A stretch of 64,000 bases of DNA. Source: Eurosta solidaginis (Eukaryota > Arthropoda > Insecta > Diptera > Tephritidae). Position numbers and translations under genes: made by a program. This document shows, one piece after another, positions 19,927 through 29,301 of the stretch. The DNA lies in NCBI RefSeq assembly GCF_040869045.1, contig NC_090321.1, positions 134,717,689 through 134,781,688 of the forward strand. The letters are read 5' to 3'. The notes below the pieces were generated by a model. That model made no database searches. It worked only from the letters and a program-made list of their open reading frames with translations, and was not told the origin of the DNA. Numbering within the stretch: position 1 is the stretch's first letter; every line of letters starts with the position of its first letter.

Positions 19927-21414
19927 GAATAAAGATAACCTTAACCGTGTGCCAAGCCTTCGGAATATAGCTAAGTTAGTGTAGATGGTGGCCAACCAGC
20001 GGCAGGAAATCCCCAAAGACTTTTGAAGTTGCGCAGGTATGATGCCATGCGAGACCGTATACTTATAGGGCTTGAACAAACTTATATCCCATGTGATTTG
20101 ACTTTCCGCAGTGGAATGGCAGGCATTCCTGCGTAGCCAACGATCGCTGACCGTGTAGGCGAAGATTCCTGTGCAACTGTGACATCGGGAAAATGATAGT
20201 CCACTTGAAGCTTTAGGGATTCCTCGCTACTCATCGACCAGTCCCCATTATTATACCTCAGATAGCCTAAAGGGACGGGATTCCTAGAGAGTATTTTTCT
20301 AAGCCTCGCGGATTCATTGCATCCTTCTACGTTTTCGCACAAGCTTCCCCGTGAAACTCGCTTGGCTATCCTTATTTCATATTTATAAATCCCTACACTC
20401 ACCTTATAGACCTCCCAATTCGAGGGTAGTTTACTCCTCCTGGCCCTATTGAAGAGGCGCCTACTGGATAGGTTACAGTTATTGTATTATAGGATCGGTT
20501 GGGGAACTTGCGGAATATATACAAACACACAACAAATTTAAAATGGCTTACTAAAATAATTTAAACAATAAACGAATACTTTGCAAAAAGCAGACTGGAG
20601 TTTAGTCACATTTTGCTTCATTAAATGAACAAGAATGGCATTCATGCGTACATATAAGTGAAAATACTAGACGTTCTTTGGTTGTCAAAAGAATCAGAGC
20701 ACCAGGCCGGCTTAACCTGCTCGCTGTAAGTTTTCAGCGGACAGGACAGTTGAAGGGTGCTAATGTTTGCCGAGGTGAAGTTTTCAAAAAGTCTATCTCA
20801 GATTCGGAGACGACCGAACTAACGGCAGGCGCGCAGGTAATAACTCTCCTACATTCCTACAATACAAGTCCCAGTTAGTACTTGTATTGTTCCTAAAAGA
20901 TATTTTACCAGGATGTTCTTCGTCCACCGAGAACTGAATATATCGGTGCTTGTTGAGAACCCTCCAGCCCGATATCCGATCTTCCAGTTCTCTACTAACC
21001 AGGGTGAGGTCCGGGACCTCCTCCCTTACCCCTGTAACAAAATTCGGGTCATTCCCCCTATTACATATACAGAGTCCCTCATCTACAATATAAGTAAATA
21101 AAGACTCCCCTCTAGTATTGGTATCCGTTCTTTCCCAGATGCGGTGGTGGGCGTTAGCATCGTCACCCACAATCACGCCAACACCTCTCCGCCTTGCTTC
21201 ATCGGTGATTTCGCCCAGTATCGCAGGTGCTGGTCCCGCACGTCCCCATGGGGCATATACGCTAATACCACCCACGTTTCATTACTGCCTCACTCGAGGC
21301 AGACTGTGGTTGCGTCATCATTACAGAAATTAGAGAGAATAAAAGCTTTAATCTCCTTTTTAACTAGCACACGGGATCTGGGCCTACCGTCTCCCCATGT
21401 ACCAAGGTATTGAA
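19927..21414 (-). pseudogene. I/LOA-type LINE fragment
   Basis: It aligns by eye with 44720-45510 and 49240-49740 of the LINE at 42505-51262. The frame at 20793-21275 is an endonuclease segment: ARRRGVGVIVGDDANAHHRI, IVDEGLCICNRGNDP, DLTLVSRELEDRISGWRVLN. The frame at 20082-20402 is linker to RT. This copy lacks the FP-domain LINE insertion and so shows the empty site (TTCTTCGTCCACCGAGAACT at 20918-20937). Both ends are truncated and frameshifts are frequent. Confidence 0.85.
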
Positions 21415-21640
21415 TTTTCCTGGAAATTTAATGTGTTAGTCGTCGCTGAACGAGCGTAGCAACAATCATTGTGTACAAAAGAAGTGTGATATCTTCGCGT
21501 CAACTGCCTGACGGTGTATTCAATATGGCTACTTTTTATTGTTTTGGCAGCATATTGACAGGATATTGAATTCAACATGGCGACACACACATTATCGGCT
21601 ATCTACAACGGATGATAGAGAGAGATACAGGATGAGATCA
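21415..21640. other. short unassigned stretch
   Basis: Two similar motifs (TATTCAATATGGC near 21520 and ATTGAATTCAACATGGC near 21565) occur in direct orientation. No gene or element boundary could be fixed. Confidence 0.3.
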
Positions 21641-21905
21641 CGATAAATAAAAAATAAATGTAAGGCGCGATAATCTCTGAAGAGATTTTAGGCCGAGCTT
21701 CTCTTCCAATTTGCGTCGTGCTGCTTTTAATACTTCCTACAAATTGGCGGGACGGGAACTACTTATTTTGTGCCGAATCCGAACGGCATTTGCAAAGCAG
21801 GTGAGTTTTCACTGAGAAGCTTTTCATGGCAGAAATACACTCGGAGTGCTTTCCAAACTCTGCCGAGGGGCGACTCCGCTTAGACAAATTTTCTTTTTCT
21901 TGGGT
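21641..21905 (-). mobile_element. SINE, 5'-truncated copy
   Basis: It matches the body and tail of the complete SINE at 28929-29301: TAAGGCGCGATAA, GGCCGAGCTTCTCTTCC and GCAGGTGAGTTTTCACTG. The tRNA-like head is missing. On the minus strand the tail is T-rich. Confidence 0.8.
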
Positions 21906-22815
21906 GTAGTAGACGGTGCACAGAACGGCAGACGCGAGATCACAATAGTCACTTCAAAAACCAGGTGACCCATTATACTTGTTATTTTGACGTCTATGCA
22001 GAAGATATCACACTTGTCTTATCCACAATGGTAGCAACATCGGAGGAGATTATTAATTATTTACGCATTTCAAAATAACATATTTTGCAAAACAAAAACT
22101 CAAGGGCGTAATTTTAAGACTTTAAATGTTAACATTATATTTTGTTTAAGTTCTTTGTCATATAATAAAATAATATTTTCATAGGATAGTCGTCTCGCTA
22201 TATTGCTCGTTTATCAGCGACTAAAGCACTACTACTACGATCATAACACTCTTACTAATAAAGTCGCAGTTTCAGTTTTGAAGAACTCTGATTTGGACTG
22301 CGCGGTATAAGTAGATTTTATGTCAAACAAATCTCCCTGGTCTAATATACGTACAAGTGTTACTCCTTAACCTTTTTAGATATTTATAAAAAATATGTTC
22401 CTCAAATTGTATCAATGATTAGTTTGTATGTAGGATTTCACAACCCAGGAGCATACAATCTCAGCAGGAGCTAACTTTATTTTATTTGTCGATATTTATA
22501 GCTCCTCCGCTTAAGCATTTTTTAAAATCACTCGTATTGGTAGGAAGATACATACATACATATGGTTATTTTTAAATTCATATACAAATTGTAAGTTATA
22601 GCCATCGCATTTATAATACCTCTGCCTGTGGCAAACTATTCAATGATCAAAGCAACTAAAATTTTTTGTTTACAAATCAGTTGCATTGGGCTAATAACGT
22701 AAAACGAATTGTGTTGTTTTTCGAATCCATGAATATTTTATAGAAGGTGTAAAAAATACTCTTATGATAGGGGCGACACTTATTTAAAAAAACTAATTTA
22801 CGTCGTAGTCATTTT
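21906..22815. other. AT-rich DNA, nothing recognised
   Basis: No open frame above background, no tRNA-like fold seen, no repeat shared with the rest of the window. Confidence 0.5.
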
Positions 22816-23034
22816 AGTTTTTTCTACAATTGGAACCTACTTATTCTCCGAACGGCATCTGCAAGGCAGATGAGTTTTCACTGAGAAGCTTTTCATGGCA
22901 TAAATACACAGGGAGTGCTTGCCAAACAATGACTTTTTTCTAAAATTTTGGTGTTGTTTTGCCCGGGGCGTCAACCCAGGGTCTTCGGTGTGGTATACGA
23001 AGCACGCTACCATCACACCACGGGTGTACACGGC
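22816..23034 (-). mobile_element. SINE, head-containing 3'-truncated copy
   Basis: It contains the tRNA-like head on the minus strand (B-box region GGGTTGACGCCCC; A-box region GTGGTGTGATGGTAGCG at 23010-23026), followed by the shared body with GCAGATGAGTTTTCACTG. The internal region is shortened relative to 28929-29301 and the tail is missing. Confidence 0.8.
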
Positions 23035-23157
23035 ACTTAATTGTATATAATAATAATCGTACAGTTAAACACCATTTTTAAATAACAAGGAAAAATGTTT
23101 TATTTTTTTGTTTATCTTGGAATTCAGGTATTTTAGGCTAGAAGCTGTTAGATGAAG

Positions 23158-24330
23158 CTATACTGATATGACCATAAGGCCTGCAGTTGCTAACGCGATG
23201 TTTGGGTCTGCAGCCGAGATGTGTAGAATGGCATAAAATGCTGCTGTCGGGGTAGTTTTTAAGGCTCCCGTTATGCTAATCATTGATACTCTGCTTACCC
23301 TCTCAAGTTTTTTGGTATATGTAAGATGGGTTTGACAATTGACGTAAATACCTAATGAGAGAGTTTGGGTGATAGGAGTACGAAATTCCTCTGTTTTGCA
23401 GATTTTGTTGCCTCGCATAGACCCCATGGTGACGAAGATCACTCAGCAGCTTAACATGGAGCCGATCCAACTTGGTAAAGCTGGATGAACTTCAATCGAG
23501 CTGAGATTGCCCATGATTGCCCTTTTCGATACATTGTTGAAAGCTCGGACAATGTCTTGAAAAACACCTAGGGATATTCCTGGTGTTCCAGGGCTATCTC
23601 TATATTCATGGCCACCCTATACCATGCAGCATCGACTGACTTCCCTTTAAAGTAAGCATTTAGGTATTTGTTACCAATCCTGGTACCTCTCGCTCCGTAT
23701 TAGGATTGTAGACGTGGTTACATCTCCTGATAGAAAGTGTGTGTTAAGTGGTGCTTCAAGGGACTCTTCACTACTGTGTGACCATTCGCCGTAGTCCTTT
23801 TTATCCCTGTACCGCATCTCCAATAGATAGGACTTTTCTCAGTCTCGCCGTTACGCAGGAGCATTCTATGTCGGCACAGAAGCTCTTCCATGAAACTCAC
23901 TTTGACCTGTTGATTCACGTTTATAGATCCCAACACTTCTCAGTTTCCGCAACTTTTGCCAACTTTAAAATCTCGTTTACCTGCCCTCTAAGAAGACACA
24001 ACTTCTTACTCCATCATCGCGGCTTTGCTTTTGCCTTGAATCTTCTCAGAGGACAAGCTCTGTTGCACACAGTTGTCAGCGCCTTTGATAAGAAGTTGTT
24101 GCACTTCTCCAACTCCTGTACGGTGATAACCTTTTTAAGCTACCCAATCTTCCTGATACACATTTTTGAAATCTGTACCAGTATTGCTCTAGGGTTTCTA
24201 AAGGTTCCCGCCTTCTCTACCCGCGAGCGCCGAGTACAGAATTCTTTCCTTCAGATGAGAGCCATGGGCCCTGTCAACATAAAACGAACCCTCCTCAAGA
24301 GTCAGGAGCTCGCTTGCCGTTGAGCTGTTT
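23158..24330 (-). pseudogene. diverged I/LOA-type LINE relic
   Basis: The frame at 23158-23442 contains VSMISITGALKTTPTAA, matching QRTALIGISGALKTTPTLAL of the LINE at 42505-51262 (43364-43831). The region 23718-24330 aligns with its linker region (block at about 44985-45200), although translations are poor. The RT core between these blocks is deleted. It is older and more diverged than the copy at 19927-21414. Confidence 0.6.
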
Positions 24331-24659
24331 GTCTCTTTCCAAATTTTACGACACTGCGCTCACGCAATTTTTTACGCAATTTTTAGAGTTTGGAGGTACC
24401 TGCGCCCCAGGACATTTTCCCAAGCTGTGAGTGCAACAGATCCTCCGATTCTTTATGAGTTTTGAGGATGTAGTACTGCAACAGCTAAACGTTCCGTCAA
24501 TGATGCTGAGTTTTCGCCTGCTATCGGCTAAACGTTTGCCTTTTTATACTTCTATTTGTAACAAAGCAAATAATATGTAACATCGATGCAAATTATAATT
24601 GTGATCGCCCTCTTGTACAAAATTCTGTTCTCACCGCCAACAACAATTTCACGTCGCCT
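24331..24659. other. unassigned stretch
   Basis: No gene or repeat boundary could be recognised between the LINE relic and the ORF1 relic. Confidence 0.4.
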
Positions 24660-24944
24660 TTGAAAATTGACGAACCAGCTGATGTAAGTGTTGTTATTTT
24701 AAATGTTAATAACAATCATATTGATATAGAAAATACTAAAAGTGTTGATACTCGTACCGAGAACACTACCAACGACAATGTGGTGCAAGCTGCTCATCAG
24801 AAGGTATGTATGTAGCTGTTGCAAAAAATAAAACTAACAATAAACGTGTTCGCATTGTTGGCTCAAATGTTAACTCTGAACTTCGTGTTGCCGCCAAAAC
24901 CAAGCGGCTGTATTTTGTTTCTTTTTTGCCATCAGTCACTGAAA
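24660..24944 (+). pseudogene. ORF1 relic of another LINE
   Basis: Two frames joined by a frameshift near 24810 read LKIDEPADVSVVILNVNNN and then KNKTNNKRVRIVGSNVNSEL followed by RVAAKTKRLYFVSFLPSVTE. The second part resembles the Gag-like ORF1 domain of insect LINEs. It is cut off on the right by insertion of the PHD-finger LINE. Assigned from family memory only, with moderate certainty. Confidence 0.45.
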
Positions 24945-25082
24945 ATAATATGTTGTTGTTGTTGTAGCAATGCTCGCCCCACCTAATAGCCGCGATCGAT
25001 CACAAATTGTCATCAATATCCTCTAACGGGAGTCCAAGGAAACTTGCCGTTTCAACAGGGGTGGACCATAAGGAAAGGGATG

Positions 25083-27074
25083 TTAGAGGCGTTGGTTCCA
25101 CATTACAATTGAAAAGATGGTTGGTGTCATGTGGGACACATTGCAAGCGGGGCATACATTTTGTATGTCGGGGTTGATTCTGGATAGGTAAGAGTTTAAC
25201 CTGTTACAGTATACAGAACAAAGTTGAGCAAGAGTGACGCGCGTTTCCCTGGGGAGTATGCGTTCCTCTTCCGCGAGTTTTGGATAATTTTCGTTAAGTA
25301 CTGGATTCACCGGGCAATTCCCGGCATAAAGGTCCGACGCCTGTTTATGGAGTTCACCAACGACCAGCTTGTGTTTTTTCACTTCATACGGCTGGGTTCT
25401 CAGGTGCCATATTTCCTCAAAATGCTTACGGAGATGACTCCTTAAGCCCCTAGGCGGTGCTGGTTCATCCATCAGATGTCTGCTGGGATGCCCAGGTGTC
25501 TGGGTATTCAACAGGAACTGTTTGGTCAGCATCTCATTTCTCTCCCGGATGGGGAGTATTCTCGCCTCATTATGCAGATGGTGTTCTGGGGACATAAGAA
25601 GACAGCCCGTGGCGATTCTGAGAGCAGTATTTTGTCAGGCCTTTAGTTTCTTCCAGTGGGTGATTTTTAGGCTTGGCGACCATATGGGTGACGCGTAGCA
25701 CGTAATCGGCTGGCTAATTGCTTTGTATGTAGTCATGAGCGTTTCTTTATCTTTTCCCCAAGTACTGCCAGCGAGGGATTTAAGGATTTTGTTACAGCTC
25801 TGAATTCTCGCGTGCTCACCAAAATGTAGATCCTGATCAAACGTCACACCCAAGTTTTTGGGGTGTAGGACAGTCGGTAGCGTAGTGCCATCGACGTGGA
25901 TGTTCAAAATGGTCAACATTTGGGACGTCCATGTTGTAAATAAGGTCGCGGAAGATTTAGTCGGTGATAATGCCAGGTTTCGCGAGGCGAAAAAACCGGA
26001 GAGATCAGGGAGGTAGCCGTTTATTTTATTGCATAGCGCATCGATCTTTGGGCCTAGGCCTGTGGCCATTATTGTGCAGTCATCGGCGTAGGAAACGATT
26101 GTGACTCCTTCCGGTGGTGAAGGTAGCTTAGATATGTAGAAATTAAACAAAAGTGGGGATAGGATACCACCCTGTGGCACCCCTTGTTTAATTCTCCTTG
26201 GTTTTGATGTTTCGTTTCTGAATTGCACCGATGCCTGCCGACCACCCAGATAATTTGCGGTCCACCTTTTAAGACATGGGGGAAGGGTAGACCCTTCCAG
26301 GTCTTGCAGTAACGAGCCATGGTTGACCGTATCAAAAGCTTTTGATAGGTCTAGCGCTACGAGTACTGTTCTATGGTGGGAGTATTGATTTAAACCGCAA
26401 TTTATCTGGGTGCTAATGGCATTCAGCGCGGTGGTAGTGCTATGGAGTTTTCTGAAGCCATGCTGATGAGGGGCTAGCTGCAAATTTGCTTGGAAATAAG
26501 GGAGCAAAATGGCTTCAAGCGTCTTTGCCACTGGCGATAGGAGAGATATCGGACGGTACGACTCACCTATGTTAGCTGGTTTTCCAGGCTTTAGTAGCGG
26601 GACCACATTGGCCATTTTCCATTTCTCAGGTATGACAAAGGTGGAAAGAGACAGGTTGAAGACATGCGCTAAATATTTGAAACCCTCTTTCCCTAGGCTT
26701 TTAAGCATCGGCATGGCTATGCCGTCTGGGCCCACTGCTTTGGATGGTTTAGCACGACCAATGGCGTCCTCAACCTCTTTAGCGGTGATGGTGATTGGTG
26801 ACGCTCTGAATTTGTGTTTATGTGCGTGTCTATTGGCTCTCCGTCTATCTTTGTCGACCGTAGGATGCATTATATATTGTCGGCAGAAAGCGCTCGCGCA
26901 TTTTTTCGCGTCCGACAGCACTTTGTCGCCAAAGGCGATGGAAACTTTGTGTTTGTGCTTAGTCGGATTCGATAGGGACTTTACGGTGGACCAAAGTTTA
27001 CCCACATCGGTAGAGAGGTTACAACCTCTTAGGTACTCCTCCCATTTCGCCCGCTTGTGTTCATCCACAAGCAA
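25083..27074 (-). pseudogene. reverse transcriptase of the PHD LINE
   Basis: Frames 25635-27074 (479 codons) and 25083-25595 are in the same phase, separated mainly by one stop at 25635-25637. RT motifs: KAVGPDGIAMPML, SYRPISLLS, LVALDLSKAFDTVNH, KQGVPQGGILSPLLFNFYIS and the catalytic SYADDCTIM. The C-terminal part carries TRVTLAQLCSVYCNRLNSYL and the VCPACN cysteine motif. The type is Jockey superfamily. Confidence 0.9.
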
Positions 27075-27148
27075 TCTGATGCGTTGGTTTATATCCCTTA
27101 TTTGGGGGTCGCCTGGATCAAGCTGTCTTATAAGGTCACGTTCTCTCG

Positions 27149-28223
27149 CTAAGTTTGCGGCTTCCGCCGGGAAGTGGGCCGGATTTCGGGAATTCTCTCG
27201 GCGGGAATGAAATGTGCCGAAGCGGATTTAATGACCTTACGGAAGGCACGCTCCCTTTGGCGGGCATCAGTCGGGATAGGGAGGGCAGCAAAGCGGCTGT
27301 CTGTAAAGGATTTATATTCTTCCCACTTTCCTTTTTTGAAGTTTATGAAAGTGCGTTTTTCAGTGACGATGAAGTCGGCGGTACGCCCAAGCGAAATAAG
27401 TATGGGCAGGGGGTCGGATGCCAATGTTACCATCAGCTGCCAGTTGACGCAGTTTACGAGTTCTGCGCTCACGATTGAGATATCTGGCGAGCTGTGACAG
27501 CTTCCTACCATACGTGTGTGGGCGTCTCTGTTTATTGTGCATAACGTCGTTTCTTCTATTTGATCCGCCAACATCTCACCCCTACTGTCCGCCCGCAAGT
27601 TTGAATGCCATAGATCATGATGGGCATTGAAATCGCCTAAGATAATGCGATTGTTGCCAATGAGTAAGGCCCTGATATTAGGGCGGTATCCACTGGGGCA
27701 ACAGGTGACAGGAGGGATGTAGATGTTGATGATTTCTAGGTTTGCATCGCCTGACCGGACAGATAGGCCTTGACGTTCTAAGACATTGTCCCTGCGGTCG
27801 ATGCCAGGATCAAATATATAATATTGCACAGAGTGGTGTATGATAAACGCGAGACCGCCTCCATTTCCGCTCTAGCGGTCTTTCCTGTGGAGATTATCTT
27901 GCTGTGAGTTTAGTCTCTTGAATCGCAGCAATGCGGATGTTGTGCCGCTTCATGAAATCGACTATCTCCGTAATCTTCCCAGTTAGTCCATTACAGTTAA
28001 ACTGCAGAATTCTGAAGTGCATAAGGGGAGACGCCGCCACTCTGGGGGTAAGTGAAGGGTTACTACGCCTGGGTTGTGGAAGGCCAGGACTCAATTGATG
28101 TTGTGGCCCTGGGACTGGGCGTCCTTGGGCAAGCATTGGGGTACCCGGATGATTTGGCTTTGCGACCTGGCAACATGGCGCGATGAAACCCGTCGGGGGT
28201 TGCCGTCGCGGAGACCAGAACAT
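27149..28223 (-). pseudogene. endonuclease domain of the PHD LINE
   Basis: The domain begins in the 27894-28223 frame with LQFNCNGLTGKITEIVDFM and the catalytic AAIQETKLTA. It continues after a frameshift in the 27149-27829 frame with INIYIPPVTCC and IILGDFNAHHDLWHS. This is an apurinic-type endonuclease that would nick the target. The frame changes again between 27149 and 27074 before RT. Confidence 0.85.
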
Positions 28224-28277
28224 CTAGGAAAGTGGCACCACCCAAGGCAGGAGCTGCATTGGGCGGATGTCGCAAAC

Positions 28278-28925
28278 CTATATACTCTGTGCTGGCAGAC
28301 GGTGCAAACTGAGGTAGGGACTAAGAGTCTGTTCCCTGACCTGCACGATTGCTGCCGGAAAAGAGAGGGGGGGGGGGGGGGGGAGAAGACGGGGGCAGGG
28401 GCTGATGCTCAGCATTGCTACCAACTCTACTACGAAGGTAGTAGTTATGAGTGGTATCAGCTGTTTGAGTTGTTGGCGCCGTGGGGCGCGAGCAGCAGCG
28501 GGTACTTGTTGTGGCATGCTGAGCAGCGGGGCTGCTGGAAGGTAGTGGGGGGGGGGGGGGGGGGGGGCGCTTCGGCGTAGACTACGGGACGCCCTTGGGC
28601 GTGAACAGTAAGGAGCCACAAAAGATTTATAAAAGTTACGTGGACGTCGGGTTTTGGGATCAAGCCCAGAACAACCTGTCCGATGCAACCATCCCTTGCA
28701 CGAGACACACTGAACAGAGTATGACTGTCCTAAAAAGATTCTTTTCCGGCAGATGCAGCAAAACCATTTCTCAGGACCGGGGTCAGGAGACGGACCCGGA
28801 TTGGATTCGATGCCTTCCCGGAGTAAGAGAACATGGAGCAGTCCTGCTGCAAGGAGCTGCTGGGAGGATGACAATTTGTGAGAGGGACGAAACAAATTAG
28901 ATGGGGTCACACTGAAATGACAGTC
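28278..28925 (-). pseudogene. PHD-like finger and 2A-like motif of the LINE N-terminus
   Basis: The frame runs LLLREGIESNPGP, then a PHD-type zinc finger (WFCCICRKRIFLG, VQCVSCKGWLHRTGCSGL), then runs of proline encoded by long G tracts at 28368-28383 and 28547-28567. GIESNPGP matches the core of 2A peptides (D-x-E-x-N-P-G-P) except that the first Asp is Gly. The open frame extends upstream to 29087, but those residues come from the neighbouring SINE and are not part of the LINE protein. Confidence 0.75.
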
Positions 28926-28928
28926 CTT

Positions 28929-29301
28929 AAAAATAAAAAAAAAAAATAAATGTAAGGCGCGATAACCTCCGAAGAGATCTAAGGCCGAGCTTCTCTTCCA
29001 ATTTGCGTCGTGCTCCTCTTGATTTTCCCTACAAATTGGCCGGACGGGACCTACATGTTTTATGCCGACTCCGAACGGCATCTGCAAAGCAGATGAGTTT
29101 TCACTGAGAGCTTTTCATGGCAGAAATACACCCGGAGTGCTTGCCAAACACTGCCGAGGGGCGACCCCGCTTAGAAAAATTTTCTTCTAATTGAAAAATC
29201 TTATTTCTAAAATTTTGATGTTGCTCTGCCCGGGAGTTGAACCCAGGGCATACGGTGTGATAGGCGGAGCACGCTACCATCACACCACGGTGGCCGCCAG
29301 G
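28929..29301 (-). mobile_element. tRNA-derived SINE, complete copy
   Basis: Read on the minus strand, the head at 29301-29218 contains an A-box-like GTGGTGTGATGGTAGCG and a B-box GGGTTCAACTCCC (29232-29244), the internal RNA polymerase III promoter. A conserved body of about 270 bp follows, and then a T-rich tail (28929-28950). Partial copies are at 21641-21905 and 22816-23034. The parent tRNA cannot be named with confidence. Confidence 0.85.

Larger units (their letters stand above)
24945..28909 (-). mobile_element. PHD-finger Jockey-like LINE, ~4 kb
   Basis: On the minus strand the order is PHD-like finger, proline-rich region, endonuclease, reverse transcriptase and C-terminal cysteine motif, ending in a (CAA)n tail at 24950-24965. 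A short direct repeat CACTGAAA (24937-24944 and 28910-28917) may be the TSD; it is too short to be certain. The order of domains within what was probably one long ORF is still clear, but frameshifts and stops make this copy inactive. Confidence 0.85.

Noticed and set aside
23010..23034. tRNA gene
   Set aside because: The A- and B-box-like sequences belong to a SINE head; spacing and flanks do not form a full cloverleaf followed by a pol III terminator.
26509..27210. 233-codon plus-strand frame over the PHD LINE
   Set aside because: Antisense to well-supported reverse transcriptase motifs, with no domain of its own.
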